This document shows positions 10,288 to 22,555 of a DNA stretch of 64,000 bases, piece by piece (positions within the stretch are counted from its first letter, which is position 1; each line of letters starts with the position of its first letter). The position numbers and the translations under genes were made by a program. Source of the stretch: Diphasiastrum complanatum (lineage: Eukaryota > Streptophyta > Lycopodiopsida > Lycopodiales > Lycopodiaceae); contig CM055092.1 of the NCBI GenBank assembly GCA_029204225.1, positions 11,460,571 to 11,524,570 on the forward strand. Reading direction: 5' to 3'. The notes under the pieces were generated by a model. It saw only the letters and a program-made list of their open reading frames with translations, was not told the origin of the DNA and did not search any database.

Positions 10288-11529
10288 CTATACCCAAAAC
10301 AAAGAAAGCCTTTAGTATATTATCCCTAATCAAGACTTTCCCTAGCTTATAACTTCACGTGTAATCTTCTACATAGATAAAAAATCCCTCTCCATCTCCC
10401 TCACTTTGATTTACACTACAAACATGTCATTCCCAAAGTAGCACAAATGTTCCTTTTCATTATACTATAACCCTCATTGTCTGCAACAGGTCTTTTAGCA
10501 TTAGGAAAAGAAAACTACTCAAGTAAATGCAAATAGGAGGTCATATTCACCTCCTTGCAACTTTCTCTCTCAAGAGAGGCCAAAAGTCCCATGATCACTA
10601 TGGAGATGGTGCTTCTTACTCCTTCAAGGATGAATTAATATGACAAATATAAACAATGTACTAAATACCAGCATAGCAACATGGCAAAGATAAAATTGAT
10701 GATGATGAAAATATATAGCAATGAAACATCTACTCTTATGGGTCTAACTGACTTTGGAATACCTGAATATACAGGAATTTGCGCAGATCAATTGACCTGG
10801 CTGATGCCTCTTTCCTCATAATACTCTTCATAAACTAGCAATTTTTTCACAACCAAAAACTCTATTTCCATCTTCCATTTGCAAACAAAACCAGAAAATG
10901 TTGATTTATTCGTACTAATGATTTAATCAGCATTTAGTTGATTGACAAATATAGTTAAAGAGTCTGTTTATAGGTTGATGACAGTTCCAGCGGATCACGA
11001 TCTGGAATGCACGTTCTGGATCGTCAGTGGTCCATGAACCAGATCACCAGCTTGTGCTGAAAAAAAATCATAATTTAGTTAGCAGAAAACGTTACTATAG
11101 ATGGTTAGTTTGCCTAGTCAATCTCCTTAATTAGTTAACTACTGGAGTTTGCCTATAAATAAATTACTATTTAAACATTTTTTTGATTTGTTTACAATGG
11201 TAAATTGGTCCCTAATAGCACGAGTCTATAGGAGCTCAAGTCAAGGATTGTTTATAGGTTGTATATGGCTGAAGTTCAACCATCTGTCAGATTCAAGTCC
11301 GAGAGAAATGTTATGACTTCCAAATAATTGAAAGTTTTTCCATATAGTATGCTATTAAGTTGTCACTCATAAGTTCATCCTTATCCTTACCCATTATCCA
11401 TGCGTTTGAACCCAACAAGCATTAAGAGGGATAATTACTTGCAACAACTCATGATTCCAAAAGGGCTTCCCTCAACCTGTGCAACATCAACCTGTAGATG
11501 TGACTCAAACTCACTATGCGAGACATGAA

Positions 11530-11928
11530 CTAACTCAGGTAACTCACTATGTCAAATAGCTCTATGACTGTCTCAAATGACATAGGTGACTCAAATGATT
11601 GTGACTCAAGAGCTGGATGACGTGGAAAATGTGGCGCGGGAGCTGACTGACGTGGGAAGCCAGGAGGTGGGTTTGGTGCATAATGAACCCCACTGCCAAG
11701 CGAAGGAGAAGAGGATGGAAATCCAAATGGAGGCCCAAATGAAGGAAAAACAGGAGCTTTACCAGGACCATGAGGTTGTAAAGAATCAATCTGTGACTGC
11801 CTAGTAGCAAAGCCCGTCATAACGGTATCAAAGCGAAGAACGAGGCCAGAAAGGGTCTCATCCATGCGACGAAACTGATTGGATAAGGTTTCTTGAGTAG
11901 TCTCACTCGGGGTAGGTGAATGTGCCAT
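11530..11928 (-). pseudogene. LTR-retrotransposon gag N-terminus, truncated
   Basis: Open frame from the ATG at 11928 (MAHSPTPSETTQ...). A short helical segment (LSNQFRRMDETLSGLVLRFD) is followed by a glycine/proline-rich stretch (FPSFGPPFGFPSSSPSLG), typical of the disordered N-terminus of plant retrotransposon gag proteins. It lies about 700 bp inside a primer-binding site and LTR in the expected orientation. Everything after about 11500 is lost. I cannot tell copia from gypsy on this part alone. Confidence 0.5.
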
Positions 11929-12619
11929 AATGATAGTGGAAGGAATAGACGAAAACTTGAGAGAGCGGACTCTTGTCGTCACCCCAAATTAGTCTATTAA
12001 AACCACTATTATCACAACTAAGAAAGGACAGCAATCAGCAAATGAAAAAAGTGAAAATGAAGGCTGTAAAAATGCGCTGGACAGCCAGGAGGCAAGTGAC
12101 AAATTGGAGTATCAAACGGAGTCGGAATTTCGTGAAATTTGGTTGAGGATGGGCGATGGACAGCCTGCAAACAAGGTGTGAAAAATGGCTGCAAACGGAG
12201 ACAAAAACGGACGAAAGTGACAAGTATGAAGCGGCTGGATAGCCTGCAAACAAAAGTGAAAAGAGGGCTTAAAATGGAAGGAGGAACGGACGAAAGAGAT
12301 GAGGGAATTGGGCGCTGGAGAGCCTGCAAACAAGCTGGAAATGGGTGATAGAGGGTTGGAACTTGGGCGCCAGAAAAAATCTGCCCAAGAAAAAAAAAGA
12401 AAAAAAAATTTCCGGCCGCCAAATTTAGCGGAAGTACTTCCGCTAACTATCTGCTAAAGCTCCGCCAAGGAAAATGCTTTGATGGGAGCTGGTCCTCCAA
12501 ATTGTGCTGAATGTTGCTGAAGCAAAGAGACGAAAGCCCTCAGCAAAGAGAGAAAAATCAGCAAGGAAAATGGGCACCCAATCAGAAAATCAGATCTGAA
12601 ATTCAGCAATCAGGAAAGT

Positions 12620-12631
12620 GCTCTGATACCA
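12620..12631 (-). promoter_or_regulatory. Primer-binding site, tRNA-iMet
   Basis: Minus strand TGGTATCAGAGC, five bases from the LTR beginning at 12637. Confidence 0.8.
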
Positions 12632-12636
12632 AGCTA

Positions 12637-12947
12637 TGAATAGAGCCACAGCTGATCTAGAGCTAAGCTATGAAAGCATCACATAAGCAAGACTTAACCC
12701 TAGAAAGTAGGAAAGAGAGAGATTAAGGAGGCTAAAGAGAGAGATCAATATCATCAACTGTCAAATGAATACAATGAGGGCCTACTTATACCCACAAAGA
12801 AGCCCAAAAGAAGCTTCTAGAGGATAAGGATATTGAACCTTATCTATTTGGGTCCCATAAGGACATGCCCTTAATGGTAATGGCCCAGTACCTAAGGGTA
12901 TAGTAGTTAGGGGCTATGTACTGATATGAGTACATAACTCCCTCACA
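12637..12947 (-). repeat. 5' LTR of truncated element
   Basis: About 311 bp between TGAATAG and CCTCACA on the plus strand (TGTGAGGGAG...TTCA on the minus strand), directly outside the primer-binding site. A TATA-like CTTATAC-type stretch lies near 12785. No matching 3' LTR was seen. Confidence 0.6.
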
Positions 12948-13379
12948 CCTTGAATCTTCAACCCTTATCGCGCTTAGCATGGATTAGATGCTACGACATC
13001 TTTATATCATCAACACACAAGAATAGAAGCATGAAATATATTTACAAAAAAATCCACAACATAATTATAAAAAATATGATGAGGAGCAAGAAATTGACGA
13101 ATGGTGATAATTCTCCCACATTATCAAATCTCTTTCTTTTCTCAGGATTTCCCAACTTATTTAAAACTTAAAAGGAGAACACACTTACACACAAATGCAA
13201 TTGATAGAGAAACTTGACAAGCATTTCAATGTATGAAATCAACAGTTGCCTTTGTTTTATTGGCCATGTTGTTGTTTACTTGTCACCCTTCCTTTGTCCA
13301 CTTCACTTATTTCACCTTCTTTAAAATTTGACTCTCTTTAATTGTTGGATAGATGATAGTACCACCTTGGTACCATAAA

Positions 13380-13960
13380 GACAATGCATTTCAAGGAATA
13401 AAAACAATTTCTGTTTCTACAGGCTCTTCACTGTTTTATCTGTTAGAAGACTAATGCTCACCCATTTCTTTTTCTTTGCATTTATCTATATCTAGTGTTT
13501 TTTCATTTATGATTGGAGCCCATGAATCCTCTTCCTCCCTAAATTCGTCCTTTAGGCGCTGCTTCTTCATCAAAGATGAAATCTCTCCTCATACAAGCCC
13601 TCTATGCTTACAAATCATACAACTTATCGGTCTGTAGTCCTCTCCATAGCCAAGGGTAATGCACTTTTAGTTTGGCATCCAGCTTCTGTCTTCTATTATT
13701 AAAAATATGGGCACATACTAGACTCCCAAATACTTAAGTGACTTACTTTTGGTTTAATTTCTATAGAGGCTTCCTCCAATATTTTACTTTCTATTGGTTT
13801 TGTGGACTCTTGTTTATTGAGAAAATGATTGTACTAACTACTTCAGCCCAAAAACCATTTGGTAGCCCCCTTTGCTTTCATCATACTCCTAGCACTTTCA
13901 ACTCTTATCCTACTCTTCTATTTAGCAACCCATTTTGTTCCAATGTGTTAGTAGTAGCGG
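13380..13960 (-). pseudogene. Ty1/copia integrase-linker debris
   Basis: Minus-strand translation, with several stops and shifts, gives the copia integrase C-terminal signature order: an EQNG..NR-like segment, then GLPNGFWAEVVST, INKSPQ, VFGSLVCAHI followed by NNRRQKLDAK, and DEEAAPK. These match the region between the integrase E residue and RT in copia polyproteins. No intact domain remains. It lies to the right of the 12637-12947 LTR, so it belongs to another element. Confidence 0.7.
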
Positions 13961-14226
13961 CGTGATCATAGTACTAAATTGCCTCTTGATTCCATTGACC
14001 TTGCAAAGGTACATGCAGTTGTCTCACCTTGGAGTTTTATTTTCTTTCTTGTTTTATTTTCCACTAAAGCCTTGCCACTTGGATAAGTTGGATTGTTTGA
14101 AGCTGAGTTGCAGCGGATCACGATCCGCTACAACGGTGATCCGGATCACAAAAAAAATTTCAACTTTTTTATGTGGGCCGCGAGTAGGGCCGCGACCTGC
14201 TCGCAACCCACATTAAAAAATTTGCT

Positions 14227-14230
<4 letters not shown>

Positions 14231-14300
<70 letters not shown>
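14231..14300. repeat. (GA)n microsatellite, 70 bp
   Basis: Pure alternating GA in HGO intron 1. Confidence 0.97.
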
Positions 14301-14305
<5 letters not shown>

Positions 14306-14674
14306 GGGGTGAGAGGGTGAAGGTGCATTCTAGCCATCTTGGAGCACTGTTTAGGGTGTGCTCAGCATGGTGGCAACAGCGAGGCAGTGGTGTTTCTCTC
14401 CAAAAAAAATCTAGGTAAGTTTTGGCTTCATATCTTGTAAGCTCATGGAATGAGCTGTAGGCAACTTAATGAGTTAGAGGACGAGTGTTAGTTGATAGTG
14501 TTTATGAGACATTTTCATATTGTTTATCAGACATCACTGTATTCCATTACAGCGCCTTGAGCCCGACATTATATATTGTCACATTTTTACATTGTTTCTT
14601 GTTTGGTTTGTTTTTTATATGGTTTTTTTAAATATGGTTTACTTCGGCATGGTAACTATCTCACATTTTACATG

Positions 14675-14675
<1 letters not shown>

Positions 14676-14732
<57 letters not shown>
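14676..14732. repeat. (GA)n microsatellite, ~57 bp
   Basis: Pure alternating GA, 375 bp from the previous array. Confidence 0.96.
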
Positions 14733-14734
<2 letters not shown>

Positions 14735-15909
14735 CAATATGGTTTCAATTTGTTGATATGGTACTATATTCGTTCATTTACAAAGCAACAACTTGCCGTA
14801 TCATGCCTTCCCGTTGGCACTATATAATGTACTCATTTTTGTTGATCACATTGAGCTGATTCACATTTTTGTAGCAAGCTATGAGATGGGAGCTTATGCT
14901 TCATAACCGTTGTCAAGTTTGATGTCATTCAGTACAATTCATATGACTTCATTTCACACAATACAGATTCGATTGAACACCAGGATAGAAAATCACTTAA
15001 TGGCCAATCCATAGCAGGATTTGGCGAGCCTCTTTTCAGAGACTCAAGCCACGGATTCCCATTTACGGGACTGATTTTGCGACGACTTTCGAAAAGCGAC
15101 TTAATTCAAAGTTCAAGAAGAATCGAACTTTAAGGTAAAGATATTGGTGAAAATGCGGGGCGTATTCTCATATTGAGAGTAATTCTTCGATTGGACTATA
15201 TTCAAGCACACCTCAAATTCCTATTGGACCACACATGGTTCCACCTCTAAAACCTATTGGACCTCTTAAAATTCATCAAACAAAAGCATTACACTTTTCT
15301 ACACTCTAATTGGCACAAGTTTGGCCTCCTACTCTATTTTGGCTCAATAGTGGCATTACAAGTGAAAATGGATAATTTGCCATCTATGCCAAATTTGACC
15401 CTATCAACATCCTACACCTAAATGCTTTGGGAAATCTTAGATCACGTTCCAAAACTTGGGTTGGTACATTAAATTGAAGTTCTTGAGATATTCTAACTTA
15501 GGTTTCAAGAATTATAACCTGCCTTCAGATTCTCACGAATGTTGCCAACTCTTCCACATTTATGGATATGTTAGGATGTACTCATTTTCACTAATAGACT
15601 CCACCTTAAGAAAAATGTTATTTTGTAACTTATATTCCCAAATATCTCAAGCCACAATTGTTCTTGTGACTTCACAATAGAAAAAAGTGCATGTTTTTTT
15701 TGTGTAGTAGCAAGAAATCTACACAATTTCAACCTTTGATGTCTTTGCCTACCTCTCAATAACTATTACATCTTCAGCATTTTTAGTTTCATCAAACTAC
15801 AGCTTCATTTGTTGATTTGTGATGGCTCCCATACTTTAGATTTTTGGCCAAGAAAAGTACATACATAACATCCTTTATGTACCTAATTTTTGCATCAAGC
15901 ATCTTAACA

Positions 15910-16010
15910 GGCAGTGTACCATGAAGTTACGAACGGATCCACAAGTAATCTAGAAAGTAGCATAAAAGCGAGACTTAATCCTAGAAAGCAATAAAAGGAG
16001 AGACTCAAAC
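15910..16010 (-). repeat. LTR fragment related to 12637-12947
   Basis: Shares the order AGACTTAATCCTAGAAAG and nearby GATCCAC-AG-TCTAGA with 12650-12710 (AGACTTAACCCTAGAAAG). Short degenerate remnant. Confidence 0.4.
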
Positions 16011-16093
16011 ATTGATTTTAGAATGTCCCAATTATGTTTTGGTCCCTTCAAAATCTTTTTTCTTCTTTTCATATATGGAAATGATCAAGCTAA

Positions 16094-16480
16094 TTATTGG
16101 GTCAAGTAGGTATGTACTAACATATCCATGGTATTGCTTCTTATATACAATGTGAACCGTACATTGTGCTCATTCCAAATGCAAGTCCAACATGTAGGCC
16201 TCCTTAGCATGAGCCTAAAGTAGAACAAAGAGGAATTTTTAGTTCCAAATTCAAAAGTGGATGAGGTTGGATACGAACGAATTTGCAATCCAAGCCATGG
16301 TGTGTTGAGAATAGATCTCAAGGAGCTGCTTGAGCTAGGATACCTAGTGATCCACTCTTCACGTGTCCTCTTGATCTCACTGAGGATAGCATGTTCAAAT
16401 GTGGATGTCATCGATGGCATGCTTGCATGCATTAAAAGCTTGATTTTTCGACACTTCATGATCGCAACTACCTCCGCCAC
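16094..16480 (-). other. Unrecognised open frame in intron 1
   Basis: 128 codons without a stop, serine/arginine-rich, no recognised motif. Probably part of a decayed element. Confidence 0.2.
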
Positions 16481-18149
16481 GTCATGGCAACAAAGAATTT
16501 AGGTCAAACCCAAAAGGCTGGCCAAGGTCTATGAATTGGCCAATACTTAAATAGACTAGTTAGATTTGGTCCAAAAAATTTGATTGAGTGATGACTTTCT
16601 CGAAGGGGCAGGGAATGATAGAAGCTACTGTTGGTGGTTGATAACCTCAGTCGAGCATCTAGCCCAACATAGGTCAGTCGTGCTGCGATTTGTCAATCAA
16701 TGAGCACATTGTTATGTCCCTAATTCACAAGGATCGGTCCACAGCTAACGATAGAGAAGCCCAATTGGGAATAGATAGTCACTTGAGTGGTCATCATTCT
16801 AGCTCCAGATAGGTTATAAGTCATCTATGATTTTGAGTTAGAGTCCATGCAAAAGTAGCAATTGGTGAAAGGATAGTGGTGGGCATTACATGTGACAATA
16901 CACACTTGACTAGCAATTCGCAGCCACGCATTGTGGATAAATATACTTGGAGAACGGAATTTCGTGGACTTATGATAGATCCATCACTCTTATCTTGGAC
17001 AAGATCATGAGACCAATAAATCATCTAGTCAAAGATTCTTTGATAGTCAAATGGGCTATGGTGGTATGGGATGCCACAACTCCTATCTAAGAAATTGATC
17101 TTGTAGGTCATTGCGGACTCTCGTCCAACAAGCTATAATACATGTATGGCAATTTGTCATAGATGAAAGTTGAGAATGGTCATCATTTATCTAGCTGTAG
17201 TTGTCGAAGTTAGTCAGAATGTGATGAGAAGCTAGTAAGCAAACTGTATTTGTCGCCAAGGTGACCATTGTCCCATGCTAGAGCATGAGGGTGGCTTTTT
17301 ATTGGTCTCTACACCCTGTTGAATGGGTTAGAGGTATGAAGAGCAAGTTAAGGTCGTGATCAACCTAGCAACAAGCGTGTGACCCAAGGCGAAATGGTAA
17401 GTAGAGGAAATCGACATCTAAGGCAAGGAGGTGCACTGTTACAACTCCCTAGCTCTCAAGCTACCAAATGTAAACTAGCGGGGTGTGTAGAGTGATGCTC
17501 CTCCCATTCTTAGGTTGTCCTTTTAAGTTCTCTACTTGTCTTTCCAGTCCTAAGTCACACGAAAGCCTTAGTCACAATCTAGTTTGAGTACAACCTTGAC
17601 AACTAGATGCATGATGATTATTTATCCTACCTTACTACATAATCTATTATGGGCACACCAAGTCAAAATTGTGAGATACCCAACTTGAACTACAACTAGG
17701 TGCCTAAATTTCATTCACTACTATTGTCACCCATGAGCAATCGGTCCGTTTGGGGTTATACTTGGTCCGAGCCCTAACATTCCATTCCCATTTGGGAAAG
17801 TCATCACTCCAAGACAAAATCTGAGTATTACTATTGTAATTTGTACAAATTCTCTCGTGTGGCATCTAACATAAGTCATCCTTTCCAAGCAACTAGATTC
17901 TCTTGAAGAATGTGATTTCTATATCCTATACAATTCGGCCATGATTTGCAATTCATTTTTCATGAAGTGCAACCAAGCCTCCAACCAAGTTGCCAACAAG
18001 CATATTTTCAATCGGCTTACATGAAAACCTAAATATACTTTACATCCCTCTCGTAGCTACCTTATAAATTACATCATCGACTTTCTTCATAATCTTCCAC
18101 AATATTTAGGTGATAGCTTTCTGCATTTACCTATCAACATTAACTTCGA

Positions 18150-18730
18150 TCTAAATGCCCTTGAGGTTAATGCATCAATGGATTTCCTGCAAGATATGTA
18201 GGGAACGCTGCTTGTCACTCGAGATAATGTAAAAAAGGCTCAAGATAGACCCTAGTTTTACACCAATCAAAAAGGCAGCTTTGAGTCTTTGTGGAAGGAG
18301 ATTTTGTCTACCATAGAATTTCAAAAGATTCCAACGTACTGTGAGGACAAGAAAATGTCTAAGTTGTCCCCTAATTTTTGTGGGCCTTTTCCTTACTATA
18401 AAAAAGTTCAATCGGAATGCCTATCAACTATAACTTCTGCAAGAAACCAAAGTCCACCTAGTCTTCCATGTACGCCGTTTAAAAGGAACGACTTGGTGCG
18501 AAGGATGGTTTGATTCAAGCGGATGAGCTAGTCCAATTGGAGGATCTGTTAGCCTTTGTACGTTCTAAACGGGCCACTATTGATGTACGTTAACGTGGGC
18601 TCAAAAACTTGCAGGTGACTATGTACTTGGTTTGTTGGAAAGGTAGTTCCGAGAATGAGACCGTTGAGAAAAGGAGTTTGACCTTAGACAAAGATTCCCA
18701 GATTTCCTTCCTTGGAGTAAAAGTCTTTTA
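18150..18730 (+). pseudogene. Ty3/gypsy pol C-terminus with chromodomain-like tail
   Basis: Plus-strand translation with several frame breaks gives VTRDNVKKAQDR, then KLSPNFCGPF, an F-H-V-R-R-L-K-like segment, and YLVCWKGSSENETVE, ending just before a purine tract. This is the order of the integrase C-terminal GPY/F region and chromodomain-like end of gypsy polyproteins (typical L-S-P-K-F-x-G-P-F and W-K-G-x-x-x-x-E-x-T-W-E). Upstream gag, protease and RT were not found. Confidence 0.65.
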
Positions 18731-18742
18731 AGGAGGAGGGAA
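18731..18742 (+). promoter_or_regulatory. Polypurine tract of gypsy remnant
   Basis: AGGAGGAGGGAA directly before TGTTGGAATC, the expected second-strand primer next to a 3' LTR. Confidence 0.6.
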
Positions 18743-18780
18743 TGTTGGAATCTGGATCACGGGCTCAGGGCACGAAGGGT
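18743..18780 (+). repeat. Start of gypsy 3' LTR
   Basis: TGTTGGAATCTGGATC follows the polypurine tract. The LTR continues into the tandemly duplicated block, and its far end was not fixed. Confidence 0.5.
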
Positions 18781-20183
18781 GGATGGATCTAGCAGGTGGA
18801 TCGTGAGCGTTCAGTTTCTCGCCCTTAACCTTGTTGCCCGCTAGAGGTAGGAAGATCTATGGGGGATGCCTAGTGGGACTTGAGTAAAGGATTGATATCT
18901 TTGCTTTCAAAAGAAACAACTATATTTCATGAATATAATGAAAGATTAACTAGTAGAAATTCATAAGAAATAGCTGTTTAGTTTCTCTACAAAATTGAAA
19001 TTCTAAAACTACCACTAATAAAAACGATTAAACTTTACAATGTTTTCACACTTGACTACCCGAAAATTTGTTAATATAAAATGGAGTTCTCCCAATGGTC
19101 CATTCAAAAAGATAGGGACCTCCCCGCCCCCCCCCTTTCACAGTTATCTTCGGTTGCCACATGAGATGCATGGGCCCCTTGCCGCGTAAGGATAAGTGAA
19201 AGCCGCGTAAGGATAAGTGAAAGTGGTTATTTGGACTTGGGGACCTTGCTTGGCATGTTGAGGGCAACTCAACGAAAAGGGACCCATAGCATATAGAGAT
19301 TCTAACAAACAAACAAAGAGTATTAATAATACATAAGATTGTTCAGTTTTCATAGTTTTGAGTGTGTTTGCCCACCCAAGTTAGATCCTATGTGATCCCA
19401 AGGGTTGGTTATACCAAAAAGCATTTTTCATAGTTTTGGCATCTAGACAATTACATGGGGTTCAAGATAATAATCAAGAAAGGATGGATCTAGCAGGTGG
19501 ATCGTGAGCGTTCAGTTTCTCGCCCTTAACCTTGTTGCCCGCTAGAGGTAGGAAGATCTATGGGGGATGCCTAGTGGGACTTGAGTAAAGGATTGATATC
19601 TTTGCTTTCAAAAGAAACAACTATATTTCATGAATATAATGAAAGATTAACTAGTAGAAATTCATAAGAAATAGCTGTTTAGTTTCTCTACAAAATTGAA
19701 ATTCTAAAACTACCACTAATAAAAACGATTAAACTTTACAATGTTTTCACACTTGACTACCCGAAAATTTGTTAATATAAAATGGAGTTCTCCCAATGGT
19801 CCATTCAAAAAGATAGGGACCTCCCCGCCCCCCCCCCTTTCACAGTTATCTTCGGTTGCCACATGAGATGCATGGGCCCCTTGCCGCGTAAGGATAAGTG
19901 AAAGCCGCGTAAGGATAAGTGAAAGTGGTTATTTGGACTTGGGGACCTTGCTTGGCATGTTGAGGGCAACTCAACGAAAAGGGACCCATAGCATATAGAG
20001 ATTCTAACAAACAAACAAAGAGTATTAATAATACATAAGATTGTTCAGTTTTCATAGTTTTGAGTGTGTTTGCCCACCCAAGTTAGATCCTATGTGATCC
20101 CAAGGGTTGGTTATACCAAAAAGCATTTTTCATAGTTTTGGCATCTAGACAATTACATGGGGTTCAAGATAATAATCAAGAAA
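18781..20183. repeat. Near-perfect 701-bp tandem duplication
   Basis: 18781-19481 and 19482-20183 appear identical except for one extra C in a poly-C run (near 19130 versus 19835). The unit is bounded by GGAT at 18781, 19482 and 20184, a 4-bp microhomology. Each unit contains an internal 19-bp direct repeat (GCCGCGTAAGGATAAGTGA twice). The block lies in HGO intron 1 and includes gypsy LTR sequence. Confidence 0.95.
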
Positions 20184-21166
20184 GGATCTTTAAAGAAAAA
20201 AAGTTCCGGTGAAGCGAGTCATCAGCACAACATTGCTTTCCCTTTCATCATCAATGATGTTTTCCAGCTATTGTTTTCCAGCCACAACAACGATCTTGTT
20301 TCAACTGACCTGGCTTGGAGAATAACAAATCTTCACATCGAAACCAAGTACTTCATGGTTATACAAGACTTTCGTGAGAGGTAACTCGCAAGGTTGCACT
20401 GGAAGTAGCGTCTCACTTCTCATGATTGTATCGTTATATCATTTGATCGCAGCTACTGTTCATCTGATCTCAAAGCATGCCAAAAACATAAAAGCTAAGA
20501 TGTTTTAAGGAATATCCTCTACATCAATTTATGACACTTGCGTCGGCTACTTCTAAACAATCGCGCGAGCCCCTTGAGAAATGTATCGGAGAATCTGATT
20601 TCACACCTCTGAAACTTCGGAAGGATGAGAAGCTTACATGACTTCCATGAGAATTTAAAATTTAAAATCAATCCAACTTCTCTCAGGAGAATCTCTGGCA
20701 TGGCGTTTACAGACAAGAATAGCAAACTAAGAGTGGTTAGCTGTCTCACATCCGCGGCAGAGTCAGGTTTCAAGAAATTTCTGAAAGGAAGACAAATAGA
20801 ATTGAGCTACAGCTCGAATTTCCTATATTTGCTTTTTTTTATTAACTCGCAATTGACATCAATTCTTACTAAGTCTTCAGCCACGTACTTGCTGAGCATT
20901 GATTGACAGTTTCGATTAACAGTTCAATTGGCTAATTTGACAACAGTTTTTCTTTTATGTTTTATGTGCACATGCGTCTAGACAAAAGTCTTTCTAGCAA
21001 TTTTTGCTAAGTTTTTTTTTGTATGCCTGGACAATTACTGTTGAGGAGGTATCAATCAGTCAATGGTGATAGGCTGCTAACTATTTATCATCTCTAAACA
21101 ATTTATCATTCGATAACACTATTCATATATCAAATCGTGCAGCCTAAACATCCAACCACATCTGAC

Positions 21167-21405
21167 CTTCTCTGATTGGCCTTCCGGGGTGCCGTGAACG
21201 CAGTTCCCGAAATCTGCTCTGCGTAAAGACCATAAGGACATTTGAGGGGAGAGTTCTGAGAATCAGGCAACGCACCCTTAAGTGCTTCGCTAGCAAAGTG
21301 ATTTCCGAAGCCTGACAGATACCGCAGATCCTCAAATCCGGCTTCCGCATCCACACGAGAACGATGCTCTTTGACAGCACCATTATTGCTAGCAATATTA
21401 TCCAT
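21167..21405 (-). CDS. HGO: Homogentisate 1,2-dioxygenase, exon 1
   Basis: 239 bp, 79 codons plus two bases. Start is the first ATG, at 21405; the open frame extends upstream only through a GTG codon. After a variable N-terminus come [46 protein letters not shown]: the highly conserved start of HGO. The donor is AG|GTCAGA at 21166. Reading through it gives a non-family tail and a stop. Exon 2 joins in frame at 10287. No targeting peptide is evident, which agrees with the cytosolic enzyme known in plants. The residues that bind iron are encoded further downstream, off the window. Confidence 0.94.
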
Positions 21406-22087
21406 GAAAACGCACACCCCGGGCTCTCTCCCTCTCTTTCTCGCTCGATCGGTTCGAAAAAGAACGATAGTTTCAGTCAGTTATCGATTCCGATCGTAAT
21501 TTTGGCGGAGTAAAGCTTCGATCAATGCTTTCGATTCCGTACGATTCAAAAACTTAAGGATTACGTATAAATGTGTGAGGTAGACGATCAGGGAACTAGA
21601 CGGACACAGATGCACGCTTACTCTTTTGTCTTTTTGTTTCTAACATTTTTGTATTGTCTTGTCATTTTCGTATTTGGGGTAGGGGGTTGCCCTTTTTTAA
21701 AGTGACCTTTGCACTTACAAAACATTCCTAAAATTAGTTTCCACATTTTTGTGAAGAAATCGGAGACACTCTCTCCTCGCCGCGGAATTTGTGGGGCTCC
21801 CTTTTTTTTAAAAATTTGTAAGCGCACCCTCCACATCCCAGAATTTGTGGGCCTCCCTTTTTTTTAAAAATTTTGTAAGCGCACCCTTCGCATCCAGGAA
21901 GTGCATGTAGTTTTTTATTTTTTTACATGCACCTTTTGCTCGAAGGGTGCATGTAAAATTTGTTACGACAAACAAGTTTTTAAAAAGTGAAAAATGTTTC
22001 AACACCGAGGAAGGCCAACCTCCTCAGCCATTCCACCGTGAGAAAGGCCTTTCGCCTTGGGCTACCGCCCTAATGGAACAACCTCAA
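21406..22087 (-). promoter_or_regulatory. HGO 5' leader and upstream region
   Basis: The 60 bases before the ATG are GA-rich on the coding strand (GAGAAAGAGAGGGAGAGAG), as in many plant leaders. Further out are 57-bp tandem repeats and an inverted repeat of TGCATGTA (about 21902-21957). No clear TATA box could be chosen on the minus strand. Confidence 0.45.
21783..21898. repeat. 57-bp tandem repeat, two copies
   Basis: Each unit has GAATTTGTGGG-CTCCC, T8, AAAAATT(T)TGTAAGCGCACCC and CATCC. It lies about 380-490 bp upstream of the HGO start codon. Confidence 0.85.
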
Positions 22088-22089
22088 AG

Positions 22090-22139
22090 CCCCCCCCCCC
22101 ACACACACACACACAAAAAAAATAATAATAATAATAATA
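22090..22139. repeat. Compound microsatellite C(n)-(CA)n-A(n)-(AAT)n
   Basis: Successive poly-C, CA, A and AAT runs with no other content. Confidence 0.93.
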
Positions 22140-22555
22140 TCACGAGGCCATAAAATCAAGGCAAAGGTTGACACTTCACAAGACTGTTTTTTTTTTCTCG
22201 TCGTTTTCATACTAGGAGGTGGTATTTTTAGTGATATTCTTGATTGATTAAGATGACCACATAATCTTATAGTCAATTAGTTGGCTACAAACGTCACTGA
22301 AGAAGACCCTTTCCCAAGTGTAAAGTATTGTCTTCACATTTTGCATTGCAACCAAAAAAATGTATTTATGGCCCGTTTATGACTTTTTACAAGGTGTAAT
22401 GTGCTCTCCCAAATTCTTTACGGGCATTTTATAAGCTGTAATCTACTTTCAAGATTTTGTAATTTGTCATAAGTCATTTTCACAAATGATAATCTACTTT
22501 ACATAAAATAGCCCATCCACAACTCCTAAAATGGCAGTGCCAATCATAATTATTG

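Larger units (their letters stand above)
10288..21166 (-). other. HGO intron 1 (10.9 kb), transposon-filled
   Basis: Donor GTCAGA at 21166 and acceptor TATAG before 10287, phase 2. It contains a truncated LTR element (11530-12947), copia integrase debris (about 13380-13960), two (GA)n arrays, a gypsy pol tail and LTR (about 18150 onward), and a 701-bp tandem duplication. Parts without annotation (10288-11529, 14733-16040, 16500-18150, 20184-21100) show no convincing coding sequence. Confidence 0.85.

Noticed and set aside
20157-20906. Open frames of 75-93 codons upstream of HGO exon 2 in intron 1
   Set aside because: No recognisable domain, overlapping frames on both strands, and HGO splicing does not need them.
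21130-21166. Read-through of HGO exon 1 into 12 further codons
   Set aside because: The sequence leaves family similarity exactly at an AG|GTCAGA donor, and exon 2 joins in phase.
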